From: Alphaproteobacteria bacterium
GTDB lineage: Bacteria > Pseudomonadota > Alphaproteobacteria > Micavibrionales > Micavibrionaceae
Assembly (NCBI GenBank): GCA_021775955.1
Contig: JAJFGU010000014.1
Location: 62,001 to 126,000, forward strand
Direction: 5' to 3'
Length of the DNA stretch: 64,000 nt
The position numbers and the translations under genes are program-made. Position 1 is the first letter of the stretch. Each line of letters begins with the position of its first letter. The notes below the pieces were generated by a model. The model was not told the DNA's origin, did not search any database, and saw only the letters and a list, made by a program, of their open reading frames with translations. Shown piece after piece: positions 36,229 to 45,396 of this stretch.

Positions 36229-37701
36229 CTAGCGTTTTTTTGGAGCGATCGGCAGGCAGTCCTGTAGATAAGAGCAAGCCTGTAGGGCCTGATCGCGCGT
36301 ATAACCGCTCAGCCGTCCGCGGAACACCCATCCCGTATCAGTGCTCAGCGGTGCAATCATAGGGTTGGCTTCAGTGAGCTCGCTCGGAAGGTTTTTCAAA
36401 GCATTGGAAATGACGCGATCGGTTTTGGCGCGGCTGGCAAAAGCGCCAACCTGAATAGCCCAGGGCCCGTTTATTGTAGGGCCCTTTTTCTTTGCACTGC
36501 TGTGGGCCTGTTTTTGAATATCGCTTTTAAAGGGAGTGAGCGCCGTTTTGTCTGAATCTATGCTGACAATCTGCATGTATTTCTCGGGGATTTTCTCGCC
36601 CTTATGGGCGGCAATAGCCATCAGACCGGTTTCAATTCGTTTGGAGGCAACCGGGTCGGAATCGCCCTCGCCGATCAGGCGGCTGAATACACCATTTTGT
36701 AAGGATGAATTAAGACTGGCCCATTTCGTATCCCCTGCTTCCGCTCCGGATGCGGGCTTCATGTCATTCAGTGTTTGCAGAGCGACCAAAATGCCCGGCT
36801 TGCGCGGCGGCAGCGGCACTTTGATATTGGCAACGCGAATGTCGTTCATCTTGGCAAAGCCGCGATCCATCAATTTTGCCATATGCGCGTTTCTTGATTT
36901 GGAGGTGCGGCCGCCGAACACCACGCCAATCAGGCGACGATTATTACGTACGGCGGAGGATACAAGATTAAAGCCTGAAGCCTGAACATAGCCGGTTTTC
37001 ATACCATCCATGCCATCGTAGCGTGCCATCAGGCGATTATGATTACGATACGTCTTGCCGCGATATGTGAAATTCTTGGTCGAAAAATAACGGTAATAGC
37101 TGGGATAGCGGTTGATAATCACCCGGGCCAGCTTGGACATATCGCGTGCGGTGCTGATTTGCCGCGGATTATGCAGACCCGAAGCATTGCGAAAAACAGT
37201 ACGCGTCATGCCGATTTCATGGGCGCGGTTTGTCATCATTTTGGCGAAATTGGACTCGCTCTGACCCAGGTGCTCGGCCAGCGCAACGGCCACATCATTA
37301 GCTGATTTGGTAACAAGTGAATAAATTGCGTCTTCAACACGTATGCTTGATCCAACCGGTAAATCGAGCTTGCTGGGCACCATATTGGCTGCATGCCGGG
37401 AGATACGAACCCGGTCTTTCATGCTCAGTTCACCTTTTTCAATGGCCTCAAAAGTCATTAAAAGGGTCATCATTTTGGTCAGTGAGGCTGGATGTAGGCT
37501 CCTATTGGCCCGGCTCTCCGAGAGGATAAGGCCGGTATCGGCATCCATAACAATTGAGGCATAGCGGGGATTCCCCTTGGCTGAAGCCGGGTTTGAAAGC
37601 CCGGTAACCCCGATAGAAACGCCCAGCACAAAGACTAGAATCGTAAGGGCTTTTCGTTTTATATCAAAGGATTGAATAGAAAAATAAGGGGCTCGAGTCA
37701 T
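36229..37701 (-). CDS. D-alanyl-D-alanine carboxypeptidase with SPOR domain
   Basis: Periplasmic penicillin-binding protein that trims peptidoglycan pentapeptides (PBP5/6 type). The three active-site motifs are visible: SLTK (in HPASLTKMM), SAN (in KSANDVAV) and KTG (in DGMKTGYV). A signal peptide or anchor lies at the N-terminus (ALTILVFVLGVSIGV). The C-terminal 80 residues form a SPOR domain (GPWAIQVGAFASRAKTDRV), which binds septal glycan and is common in alphaproteobacterial versions. ATG 37701 is preferred to the upstream TTG frame start at 37731. The stop is 3 bp before the prepilin-like gene, so they share a transcript. Confidence 0.93.
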   Translation of the reverse strand: MTRAPYFSIQSFDIKRKALTILVFVLGVSIGVTGLSNPASAKGNPRYASIVMDADTGLILSESRANRSLHPASLTKMMTLLMTFEAIEKGELSMKDRVRISRHAANMVPSKLDLPVGSSIRVEDAIYSLVTKSANDVAVALAEHLGQSESNFAKMMTNRAHEIGMTRTVFRNASGLHNPRQISTARDMSKLARVIINRYPSYYRYFSTKNFTYRGKTYRNHNRLMARYDGMDGMKTGYVQASGFNLVSSAVRNNRRLIGVVFGGRTSKSRNAHMAKLMDRGFAKMNDIRVANIKVPLPPRKPGILVALQTLNDMKPASGAEAGDTKWASLNSSLQNGVFSRLIGEGDSDPVASKRIETGLMAIAAHKGEKIPEKYMQIVSIDSDKTALTPFKSDIQKQAHSSAKKKGPTINGPWAIQVGAFASRAKTDRVISNALKNLPSELTEANPMIAPLSTDTGWVFRGRLSGYTRDQALQACSYLQDCLPIAPKKR

Positions 37702-37838
37702 AAAAGGCTCACCGTTCAAAAGACCTGTCAAAAGTGTTATAAGTAGAGCTCAAAAGAAGCCACACAGCAACTTCTATGATACTAATTTCCACGGTTTTTG
37801 TCCATTGTTACGGAGAATCCAGCCAAATAAAAAACTTT

Positions 37839-37912
37839 TTGTGCAGTGCAAAAAAACCTTGACGTGTATGGAAATCAGTGTTACTTTGAAACTAGGAATT
37901 GTGCAGTGCAAA
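37839..37912 (+). promoter_or_regulatory. Phasin promoter flanked by twin PhaR-like operators
   Basis: TTGTGCAGTGCAAAA occurs twice (cores GTGCAGTGCA at 37841-37850 and 37901-37910), exactly 60 bp apart. Each holds a TGCA-G-TGCA dyad like reported PhaR sites. Between them are a -35 TTGACG (37859-37864) and a -10 TACTTT (37882-37887) with a 17-bp spacer. One operator abuts the -35 and the other lies just past the start site, suggesting repression. Confidence 0.72.
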
Positions 37913-37975
37913 ACTTTACCAAAGGCCCTGTCAAAGCCACTTTAGACGCAGAAATAATGAAAAAGGATGGCAATC

Positions 37976-38599
37976 ATGGCTGTAAAAAAGAAGACTGCAA
38001 AAGCCAAAACACCAGCAAAAGCGGCCCCAAAGACTGCTTCTGCCAAAAAAGCCGCTGATAAGCCGGTCGCCCGTAAGAAAGCGCTAGTCAAAAAGCCAGC
38101 GGCAACGCCGTCCACTGCGTCTAAGCCAAAAACTTATACCGCAAGACCTGCTTCAGGGCAGATGCAAATAGAGCAATTTTTCCTGAACGGGCCTTCGAAC
38201 AAATCAATGGAGACGATGATGACACAAAATAAAACACAAATGGATAAAGCGGCTCAGGATGCTGCGAATTTCAGCCGTGAAAATACGGAAGCGTTTATGA
38301 AATTCGGTCAGCTTTTCATGAAGGGCTTTGAAGATATTATGCGTGAAACGGCGGCTTTGGCCCAAGACTCTGCAGAAAAGCAGGCGCAATATTTGAAAGA
38401 GGCTATGAGCACCAAAACACTCAATGAGTGGGCAGACGTGCAAAACAAAATGGCGCAGGCCAATTTTGATGACTTCATGGCCGGTGCGACCAAAATTTCC
38501 GAGCTGAGCGTTAAGGTTATGACCGATAGCGTTGAGCCTTTTAACGCCCAGATGAGCGAAGCGATGAAAAAAGCCAGCTCTGGCATGATGGCCGCTTAA
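37976..38599 (+). CDS. Phasin family protein
   Basis: A 207-residue phasin that coats polyhydroxyalkanoate granules. The first 60 residues are a Lys/Ala/Pro-rich tail like those of histone H1-like or PhaF-type phasins. The helical phasin domain (about 75-205) is Ala/Gln/Met-rich, with ENTEAFMKFGQLFMKGFEDI and LNEWADVQNKMAQANFDDFM. ATG 37976 is chosen over 37967 because AAGGA sits 8 bases before it. The twin operator upstream resembles PhaR sites. No PHA synthase gene is in the window. Confidence 0.88.
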   Translation: MAVKKKTAKAKTPAKAAPKTASAKKAADKPVARKKALVKKPAATPSTASKPKTYTARPASGQMQIEQFFLNGPSNKSMETMMTQNKTQMDKAAQDAANFSRENTEAFMKFGQLFMKGFEDIMRETAALAQDSAEKQAQYLKEAMSTKTLNEWADVQNKMAQANFDDFMAGATKISELSVKVMTDSVEPFNAQMSEAMKKASSGMMAA

Positions 38600-38622
38600 T
38601 TGCTGGTTTAACCCGTGAATTT

Positions 38623-38657
38623 CAAAAGCCCCGGCCAATTGCGGTTCGGGGCTTTTT
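38623..38657 (+). terminator. Intrinsic terminator of the phasin gene
   Basis: Stem AAAAGCCCCG/CGGGGCTTTT around GCCAATTGCGGTT, followed by a T run, 24 bp after the stop. Confidence 0.93.
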
Positions 38658-38780
38658 TGTGGTTTAAAACCGAAGAATATATCATTTCAATATTGTGGCA
38701 TTCCCCCAAGAATTGATATGATAGTAAAAGAGCTTATATTTAAGGACAAGGGTCAAAACTCATTACCAGCAAGAGATTTT

Positions 38781-38992
38781 GTAAGAATATGACGGTAAAG
38801 ATACAAGGAAAACAGGCGCATGGAAGTGATTACCCACTTTTAAGCCTTTTTGACGCAGTAGATTTGCCGTCATATTCTTACCCTTCGGGCGCTGCGAATT
38901 TTTGTGCCTGTTTGCTCAAACCGTTTGACCGTAGCGCGGCTATGGCCATGCACGGTTTTCACAAACATTCATCAAAAATTCGCTTGCGCAAA
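38781..38992. repeat. Two long palindromes upstream of clpS
   Basis: The first palindrome has 15-bp perfect ends: GTAAGAATATGACGG (38783 area) and CCGTCATATTCTTAC (about 38870-38884), about 100 bp overall, with an inner AAGTG/CACTT hairpin. The second starts at once: GCGCTGCGAATTTTTG pairs with CAAAAATTCGCTTGCGC, and TGTTTGCTCAAACCGT with ACGGTTTTCACAAACA inside it. No gene is supported here. Confidence 0.75.
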
Positions 38993-39012
38993 ATCCATGG
39001 GAGTAATGAGTT

Positions 39013-39417
39013 TTGACCCTAGGCATGATCGTCATAGAAAAAATAGAGCGGGCGGAGGATGAGCCTGATTTTGGGCCACCGGGTGAGGGGCCGGATCACG
39101 GCGATGGTGCCGGTCGGCCGGACGAGCAAACCGGAATTATTCTTAAAACCCGGCCCAAGACCAAAAAACCGTCCATGTATAAGGTCCTTATTCTGAATGA
39201 CGATTACACGCCGATGGAATTCGTTGTTCATATACTCGAGAGTTATTTTAGCAAGAACCGTCAGGAAGCCACTGATGTTATGCTGCATGTTCACAGGCGC
39301 GGCGTCGGGATTTGTGGTATCTTTACCTACGAGATTGCCGAAACCAAGGTGGCGCAGGTCATGGATTTTGCGCGCGCCAATGAACAACCCCTCCAATGCA
39401 CGATGGAGAAGGAATAA
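39013..39417 (+). CDS. clpS: ATP-dependent Clp protease adaptor ClpS
   Basis: Adaptor that delivers N-degron substrates to ClpA(P). The ClpS core is clear: [17 protein letters not shown] (the N-end-rule pocket residues Asn-Asp-Asp), [23 protein letters not shown] and a final LQCTMEKE. An N-terminal extension of about 45 residues, rich in Gly/Asp/Pro, precedes it. The TTG at 39013 has GGGAG 9 bases upstream; ATG 39025 is a possible alternative with a poorer site. clpA follows with no gap. Two long palindromes fill the leader. Confidence 0.93.
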   Translation: MTLGMIVIEKIERAEDEPDFGPPGEGPDHGDGAGRPDEQTGIILKTRPKTKKPSMYKVLILNDDYTPMEFVVHILESYFSKNRQEATDVMLHVHRRGVGICGIFTYEIAETKVAQVMDFARANEQPLQCTMEKE

Positions 39418-41730
39418 ATGCTCTCACGGAATTTAGAACAAACACTTCACAAAGCTCTTGGTAGTGCCAATGACAAGCATCACGAATATGCGACGCTGGA
39501 GCATTTATTGCTGGCGCTGACCGATGATCAGGATGCAATGGCGGTGTTGCGCTCCTGCGGGATTAATCTGCCTGATTTGCGCGACCAGCTGGAACAATAT
39601 ATCCAAAGCGAGCTCACCTATCTGGTCAACAAAGACGCTGAGGAAGCCAAGCCTACAACAGCCTTCCAGCGCGTGTTGCAGCGCGCCGCCATTCATGTGC
39701 AATCATCCGGGCGTGAGGAAGTCACCGGCGCAAACGTATTGGTTGCGCTGTTTTCCGAACGCGAAAGCCACGCGGTGTATTTCCTGCAGGAACAGGACAT
39801 GACGCGCTTTGATGCGGTGAATTATATCTCGCACGGCATTGCCAAAGTGCCTTCGCAAAATGATGGAGGGCGTACGCCCCGCGGCGTCGAAGAAAGCGAA
39901 GATCAGCAAAGCAAAACCGGCTCCGAGGCACTCGATTCTTACTGCGCCAACCTGAATGAAAAGGCAAAGGCCGGCAAGATCGACCCGCTGATCGGGCGTG
40001 AGCAGGAGGTTGAGCGCACCGTTCAAATTTTGTGCCGCCGCTCTAAAAACAATCCGCTTTATGTTGGCGATCCCGGCGTTGGCAAAACCGCAATTGCCGA
40101 AGGCCTGGCCAAGCGCATCGTTGAGGGTGAGGTGCCAAGCGTCTTAAAAGATTCCATTATCTTTTCTCTCGATATGGGGAATCTGCTGGCCGGAACACGT
40201 TATCGTGGCGATTTCGAAGAACGCATCAAGGCGGTACTGGCCGAGCTCGAAAAAATTGACGGCTCGATCTTGTTCATTGATGAAATTCATACGGTGATCG
40301 GTGCCGGCGCGACAAGCGGTGGGGCGATGGATGCTTCGAACCTTTTGAAACCGGCGCTATCCAGTGGTGAGCTGCGCTGTATGGGCTCCACCACCTATAA
40401 AGAGTACCGCAATTACTTCGAGAAAGACCGCGCGTTGGTGCGCCGCTTCCAGAAAATAGATGTCCATGAGCCGAGCGTGGAAGACACGATCAAAATTCTT
40501 ATGGGCCTCAAGCCCTATTACGAGGAACATCACAAGGTGAAATATACGGCTGATGCGATTAAGGCCGCCGTCGAGCTTTCGGACAAATATATGGGCGATC
40601 GCAAATTGCCCGATAAAGCCATCGATATTATCGACGAAGTTGGCGCGGCGCAGATGCTGGTGCCGGAAAACAAACGAAAAAAGAAAATTGATGTGAAAGA
40701 CATCGAAGGCGTGGTCGCAGCGATTGCCCGCATTCCCGCCCAGACCATGACCAAGGACGACAAAACCGCGCTGCAAAATATGGAGCGCGATCTGAAAACC
40801 ATGGTCTATGATCAGGATAAAGCCATCGATGTACTGTGCGATTCGATCAAAATGGCGCGCGCGGGTTTGCGCGATAGCGAAAAACCCATCGGTTCTTATC
40901 TGTTTTCCGGTCCGACCGGAGTTGGTAAAACCGAAGTGGCGCGCCAGCTTGCCAAAACCATGGGCGTGGAACTTTTGCGCTTTGACATGTCGGAGTATAT
41001 GGAACGCCACTCTGTAAGCCGCCTGATCGGCACGCCGCCGGGCTATGTTGGCTTTGAACAGGGCGGGTTGCTCACCGATAAGATTGATCAGCATCCTCAT
41101 AGTGTTCTTCTGCTCGATGAAATTGAAAAAGCCCATCCGGACTTATTTAACATCCTGTTACAGGTAATGGATTACGGCAAGCTGACGGATAATAACGGCA
41201 AGACAATTGATTTCCGTAACGTTATTCTAATCATGACCACCAATGCCGGGGCGCAGGAAATGGCAAAAGCGCCGATGGGATTTGAACGCGAGGTGCGGGT
41301 CGAGGAAGACATGGACGCGATCAATAAAATGTTCTCGCCCGAGTTTAGAAACCGCCTTGATTCCGTTGTGCCGTTCCAGAATCTGCAACCTACAACCGTC
41401 GAGCGCGTGGTTGATAAATTCATTATGCAGCTCGAGGCGCAGTTATCCGATAAAGATGTGGTGATCGAACTCACCGATAAGGCGCGTAAACACCTGGCCG
41501 AAGCCGGTTATGACGTGACCATGGGTGCGCGGCCACTGGCACGGATTATCCAGGAAAAGGTTAAACGCCCGCTGGCTGAGGAAATCCTGTTTGGCAAGCT
41601 TGCCGGTGGCGGTGCGGTCACGGTCGATTACGACGATGGTGCGCTTACCTTTGTTTATGAAGACGAGGCAGAAGAGGACAAGCCGAAAAAGAGCAAGAAG
41701 TCTTCGAAAAAAGAAGAAGTTCCGAAATAA
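39418..41730 (+). CDS. clpA: ATP-dependent Clp protease ATP-binding subunit ClpA
   Basis: AAA+ unfoldase partner of ClpP. The 770-residue protein has the N-terminal double Clp-N repeat (about 1-145), the first AAA domain (Walker A GDPGVGKT, Walker [10 protein letters not shown]) and the second ([19 protein letters not shown]), plus a ClpB-D2-type end. An IGF/IGL-type ClpP-docking loop was not checked residue by residue. The last 30 residues are a Lys/Glu-rich tail ([13 protein letters not shown]). Its ATG directly follows the clpS stop (TAA-ATG), so translation is coupled. Confidence 0.96.
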   Translation: MLSRNLEQTLHKALGSANDKHHEYATLEHLLLALTDDQDAMAVLRSCGINLPDLRDQLEQYIQSELTYLVNKDAEEAKPTTAFQRVLQRAAIHVQSSGREEVTGANVLVALFSERESHAVYFLQEQDMTRFDAVNYISHGIAKVPSQNDGGRTPRGVEESEDQQSKTGSEALDSYCANLNEKAKAGKIDPLIGREQEVERTVQILCRRSKNNPLYVGDPGVGKTAIAEGLAKRIVEGEVPSVLKDSIIFSLDMGNLLAGTRYRGDFEERIKAVLAELEKIDGSILFIDEIHTVIGAGATSGGAMDASNLLKPALSSGELRCMGSTTYKEYRNYFEKDRALVRRFQKIDVHEPSVEDTIKILMGLKPYYEEHHKVKYTADAIKAAVELSDKYMGDRKLPDKAIDIIDEVGAAQMLVPENKRKKKIDVKDIEGVVAAIARIPAQTMTKDDKTALQNMERDLKTMVYDQDKAIDVLCDSIKMARAGLRDSEKPIGSYLFSGPTGVGKTEVARQLAKTMGVELLRFDMSEYMERHSVSRLIGTPPGYVGFEQGGLLTDKIDQHPHSVLLLDEIEKAHPDLFNILLQVMDYGKLTDNNGKTIDFRNVILIMTTNAGAQEMAKAPMGFEREVRVEEDMDAINKMFSPEFRNRLDSVVPFQNLQPTTVERVVDKFIMQLEAQLSDKDVVIELTDKARKHLAEAGYDVTMGARPLARIIQEKVKRPLAEEILFGKLAGGGAVTVDYDDGALTFVYEDEAEEDKPKKSKKSSKKEEVPK

Positions 41731-41731
41731 C

Positions 41732-42430
41732 TTACCGCACAATCAAAACCTGATAGAAAAAATACGACCCGCCAGCGGAGGTTTCCGTGCAGCCGGCCAG
41801 CTTGCCTTTCAGCACATCATCACCGGCTGAATCTTCAATATCTTCCTGCCAGGTATAATCGCCGATAAATTTGGTAAAGCTCACGGCGTCATTTTGCTGT
41901 GGTGGCGCGCCCGAAGGCGTCGTGATACCGAGCTTGTCATTGATGGCGCTGCAAACCGGCAACTTGATATCTTCCAGCACCGCATAAAGCTCGGTGCAGG
42001 TCGTTCCGGCGCCGCAATCGGTACCGACATCATCAACCTCAAGCCGTCCGCCGAAAGCCCAGTCCGTGCCGCCATTAATTTCTGCAGGCGAGGGCACAAG
42101 CAGCATCGCCCCACCATCGGTGTGAAATACTTTACACTTGTCGCTTACAACCGGTGTGTGGGCATAACCGGCAATGGTAGCATTGTTAAAGCTGATATCG
42201 GTATCGGTGCAACTATTGGAAATGCGTATTGATTGTACGGCCTGACGCAATTTTCGCCCGTAATCGATGACTTCCCCGGCATTCAGTGCACCTTTTTCAT
42301 CGCCGATACTGCCCGTATCACCGCCGCGCATCATATTACCGACGGTGAAGCTGAGCGCCGCGAATAAAACGATTGCAACGAAAATAAGAATGAGGACACT
42401 GCCGTTTTCAGAATTTTTTTGCACAATCAT
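41732..42430 (-). CDS. Prepilin-like secreted protein 2
   Basis: A 232-residue protein with the same plan as the one at 35467-36225. SENGSVLILIFVAIVLFAALSFTVG supplies a Gly step before a hydrophobic helix (about residues 9-29). A conserved-looking EVIDYGRKLRQAVQSI helix follows, then a polar cysteine-rich body (eight or so Cys) and the ending SYFFYQVLIVR. ATG 42430 is preferred to the much longer open frame because the hydrophobic start is then at residue 9, as in pilin-like proteins. It converges with clpA with no gap. Function unknown. Confidence 0.75.
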   Translation of the reverse strand: MIVQKNSENGSVLILIFVAIVLFAALSFTVGNMMRGGDTGSIGDEKGALNAGEVIDYGRKLRQAVQSIRISNSCTDTDISFNNATIAGYAHTPVVSDKCKVFHTDGGAMLLVPSPAEINGGTDWAFGGRLEVDDVGTDCGAGTTCTELYAVLEDIKLPVCSAINDKLGITTPSGAPPQQNDAVSFTKFIGDYTWQEDIEDSAGDDVLKGKLAGCTETSAGGSYFFYQVLIVR

Positions 42431-42533
42431 CTCTAAACTATAGCAAATTTCTAATCGTTTCCTTGCTAAAGTTTGTAAAACAGCCAAAAAAAGTTCGATG
42501 AAACGCCTTAATTCATGGTTTAATAATATCACT

Positions 42534-43421
42534 ATGAGTGAAACGCCTTTTATAACCATTTTAATTGCTGAAGATAACGATGTCAGTCGCCAGATGATGG
42601 CGGGCATTGTTGAGAGCCAGGGTTATAAATCCATTGGCGCGATTGATGGTAACAGCGCCATCAAGGTGGTGGAGGAACATAATGTCGATCTCGCGCTGGT
42701 CGATCTTAATATGTCACCCAAAGGTGGGTTTGAATTCGTCAAATATCTGATGATTAATTCCATTGATCTCCCGGTGATTATTGTCACGGCCGATAATTCC
42801 AGCGATTTGCTGATGGAGGCCAATAATCTTGGCGTGAAGCAAATCCTGCAAAAACCGTTCAAACCGGAAATGCTGATCAAAATGATGCAGCGCATCTTGA
42901 AGCAACAGGGCTTAAACCCGCAGCCGCTTGCAGTGACCTCGCATGAGACGAAATACAGCCCGGAAGAGCTGATGCAATATGCGGTTGATCTGGCTGATCG
43001 CAACGCCCAGACCAAAAGGGGTGGACCTTTCGGTGCCGTGGTTGCGGACAAGGAAGGCCAAATTCTCGGCGAAGGGGTCAGCGGCATTACCTCACGCGTT
43101 GACCCCACAGCACACGCCGAAGTAATGGCGATTCGTCAGGCGGCGGAAAGACTGGGGCGTTCCGATCTCATAGATTGCACGCTATATTGTAGCTCGGAGC
43201 CGACGATGATGGGAAAAGCGCTCATTATTTCGGTTGGTATTCCGAAGGTCTGTTATGGGCTGAGTCACGAAGATATCAAATCTATCCGTGAGCGCGAGGA
43301 AGCCGTACGCGAAGAATTAATCGGCACAGCGACGCGGACGGAATACCGGCAGATCGGCCACGAATCTGCGATGAAAATGTTCCGGCGCTGGGAAGCGCAG
43401 GATGAGAAGCTGAGTGATTAG
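42534..43421 (+). CDS. Response regulator receiver fused to a degenerate cytidine-deaminase-like domain
   Basis: A 295-residue protein from ATG 42534 (an upstream ATG at 42498 is possible). Residues 6-122 form a complete receiver domain: acidic pair Glu13-Asp14, phospho-acceptor Asp57 in LVDLNM, Thr85 in VTAD and Lys107 in LQKPF. After a linker, residues 143-275 have the fold of guanine/cytosine deaminases: RGGPFGAVVADKEG and PTAHAEVMAI (zinc His194 and Glu196). Where active enzymes have PCxxC, this protein has SSEPTMMGK, so both zinc cysteines are replaced by Thr224 and Gly227. A deaminase role is therefore unlikely. RidA lies convergent and overlaps by 4 bp. Confidence 0.88.
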   Translation: MSETPFITILIAEDNDVSRQMMAGIVESQGYKSIGAIDGNSAIKVVEEHNVDLALVDLNMSPKGGFEFVKYLMINSIDLPVIIVTADNSSDLLMEANNLGVKQILQKPFKPEMLIKMMQRILKQQGLNPQPLAVTSHETKYSPEELMQYAVDLADRNAQTKRGGPFGAVVADKEGQILGEGVSGITSRVDPTAHAEVMAIRQAAERLGRSDLIDCTLYCSSEPTMMGKALIISVGIPKVCYGLSHEDIKSIREREEAVREELIGTATRTEYRQIGHESAMKMFRRWEAQDEKLSD

Positions 43422-43882
43422 GCTGCTATTTCGAACACGGCATCAATTTCCACCGCGACATCCAAAGGCAAAGACGGTGCGCCGACAGCAAAACGTGCGT
43501 GTTTTCCGGCATCGCCCATCACTTTGACGATGAGCTCGGACGCGCCGTTAATCACCGCCGGGTGGTCGGTGAAATCGGCCGTAGCATTGACGAAGCCGCC
43601 GAGCTTGACGCAGCGTGTAACCCGGCTCCAATCACCATCCGCAGCCGCATTCGCCTGGGCCAGAATGTTGAGGGCGCAGGCTTTGGCCGCTTCAACACCT
43701 TGCTCGATAGAGAGGTCTTCACCCAGTCTTCCGGTGTGCATCTTCTCGCCGTTTAGAAACGGTATTTGTCCGGCAACAAAGACCAGATTGCCGCTCACGA
43801 CATAGGGGACATAGCTGGCGTAAGCCGTAGGTGCATCCGGCAATTCATAGCCAAGCCCTGCTAGTTTGTCTTTCAAGCTCAT
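43418..43882 (-). CDS. RidA/YjgF family protein
   Basis: A 154-residue RidA-family protein, the longer YjgF-like class. It has VVSGNLVFVAGQIPF near residue 28, GVEAAKACALNILAQ, and near the end KHARFAVGAPSLPLDVAVEID, where the arginine is the residue that binds the carboxylate in enamine/imine deaminases. Family members trim reactive imines. The start overlaps the stop of the upstream secreted-protein gene by ATGA, so it is translationally coupled to that gene. Confidence 0.9.
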   Translation of the reverse strand: MSLKDKLAGLGYELPDAPTAYASYVPYVVSGNLVFVAGQIPFLNGEKMHTGRLGEDLSIEQGVEAAKACALNILAQANAAADGDWSRVTRCVKLGGFVNATADFTDHPAVINGASELIVKVMGDAGKHARFAVGAPSLPLDVAVEIDAVFEIAA

Positions 43883-44811
43883 AACTCGTTCTCATCGAAT
43901 TCAGGTTTCTCTTCTTCTTCCTCTTCCTCACCCGCAGCCGGCTCCAGCGTTGGCAACGCCAGAAGTTCGGCCTTTTGCTGCTCGAACACGTCGCGGGCAT
44001 TATCGGTATCATACATCCATGCCGGGTCGTCGAAATAGTCCTCAATCTCGGGGTTGTCGTTTTCAAGGACGGTATGCTTCATTGCTGCGTACTCATCCAT
44101 GCTTTTAAAGACACTTTTATAAGCAGGGTCGTGAATGATGATTTCCTTGTTTTCCTTTATCTCTTTGACGAAAGCCTGAAAGGCTTCCAGCGGCTCTAGC
44201 CCGGCTTGTTGGGCGACCACTTTGCCACCATATTCCTCATATAAAGCCTTTTTGATCTTCCAGCTTTTAACCATGCTTTCGGCCATTTGGTATTCGCCCT
44301 GCTCCATTTTCTCTCTCATCGCATCGGGAAACGCCTCACGCATGTTGTACATCATGATTTCCTTCTGCTTATGCGCTGCCAGCTCGTTGAGCAGTTTAGA
44401 ATTCTCAGGAGTATATTGATTCTGCGCAAGCAGCTCTTCAATCAGATCGTCCGTTTTCTTATTCAGATCGTTCTGCTTCCGGATGGTTTTGTGAAAGGCC
44501 TTAAGATAGGATTTCACCTCTCTCTTTGACGGAATAATCTCATCTTCACCATATTTGCGAATAAGCGCAGTTTCCCAGAGAAGGCCAAACAGGCTGGAAA
44601 CCTTGAAGTCTCTAACGGCCTGATGGGGGTTTTGCTTGGATTTACGGGCGTAGTCGCGGATGTTGTCCTCAAGCGCCTTACCGGGCAGAATTTCTTTGGC
44701 GCAAACATCCTGGCCAAAAATACTGGCTATCGGTTTGCAGGCCTCTTCCGCCAAGGCTTGTGCGGGTAGAGAAATAATAATCAGAACACTGAAGAGTCGA
44801 AATATATACAT
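43879..44811 (-). CDS. Secreted helical protein, acidic tail
   Basis: A 310-residue protein with a signal peptide (FRLFSVLIIISLPAQALA, cleavage near residue 21). The first mature segment ACKPIASIFGQDVCAKEILP has two cysteines. Long charged helices follow, and the protein ends in an acidic run (GEEEEEEEKPEFDENEL). The helical N-terminal half is loosely like SurA-type chaperones, but there is no prolyl-isomerase motif that I can see. It is the first gene of a pair with RidA (ATGA overlap). Function unknown. Confidence 0.8.
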   Translation of the reverse strand: MYIFRLFSVLIIISLPAQALAEEACKPIASIFGQDVCAKEILPGKALEDNIRDYARKSKQNPHQAVRDFKVSSLFGLLWETALIRKYGEDEIIPSKREVKSYLKAFHKTIRKQNDLNKKTDDLIEELLAQNQYTPENSKLLNELAAHKQKEIMMYNMREAFPDAMREKMEQGEYQMAESMVKSWKIKKALYEEYGGKVVAQQAGLEPLEAFQAFVKEIKENKEIIIHDPAYKSVFKSMDEYAAMKHTVLENDNPEIEDYFDDPAWMYDTDNARDVFEQQKAELLALPTLEPAAGEEEEEEEKPEFDENEL

Positions 44812-44928
44812 AAGTTATCACCCATTTTCCAAATGATGCTTATCATGGTTGCTTGAAAGGACTTTGTAAAGTGATGATGATCTGCCATAATTTCAATCCT
44901 GAGATAAAGAAAAAATCGGAAGGCAAAA

Positions 44929-45324
44929 ATGGGATTGTTTAAACTTCTGGGTGTTTTGTCACCGGCGCATATTTCCTGGTTTACCCTGGTTTATGGCGGA
45001 AAGAAAATCGGCATGGATCAAACCGGCAACCGCTATTTCGAAGGTAAGCCGCGCAAAGGCTATAAGAACGTTCGCCGCTGGGTACTCTATAAAGGGGAGC
45101 CGGAAGCAAGCAAGGTGCCGCCCGAATGGCATGGCTGGTTGCATCATCAAAGCGATGCGGTGCCTGGCGCCAAAAGCGCCTCGTTCCGCCGCAAATGGCA
45201 AAAACCGCATGTGCCGAATTTAACCGGGACCGACCATGCCTACCATCCGCCGGGTCATATTCTCGAAGGCGGGCAGCGTGACAAGGCCACAGGCGATTAT
45301 GAAGCCTGGAGACCGCCGGAATGA
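44929..45324 (+). CDS. NDUFA12 family protein (complex I accessory subunit)
   Basis: A 131-residue homologue of the mitochondrial complex I subunit NDUFA12/B17.2, present in Alphaproteobacteria. Typical signs: GMDQTGNRYFEGK, RRWVLYKGEPEASKVPPEWHGWLHHQ and a Pro/His-rich end with HAYHPPGHILEGGQR. It sits at the inner membrane on complex I. GGAAGG lies 7 bases before the ATG. mlaD and DUF2155 follow on the same strand, a common alphaproteobacterial arrangement. Confidence 0.95.
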   Translation: MGLFKLLGVLSPAHISWFTLVYGGKKIGMDQTGNRYFEGKPRKGYKNVRRWVLYKGEPEASKVPPEWHGWLHHQSDAVPGAKSASFRRKWQKPHVPNLTGTDHAYHPPGHILEGGQRDKATGDYEAWRPPE

Positions 45325-45396
45325 ATCCGTTTGCAGTTTACAGGCCTGTCCATTTTACTGTAGAAATCTAACGTTAGTTGTAGGAAGAGGAAGACA

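Noticed and set aside
38789-39016. 75-residue plus-strand frame before clpS
   Set aside because: It lies wholly inside the two palindromes, has no ribosome-binding site and no protein-like conservation pattern.
40357-41136. 259-residue minus-strand frame
   Set aside because: Antisense of clpA; low-complexity Phe/His/Arg composition.
43418-43882. Functional link between RidA and the receiver/pseudo-deaminase
   Set aside because: Both relate to deaminase chemistry by name, but the genes are convergent and RidA is coupled to the secreted-protein gene instead.
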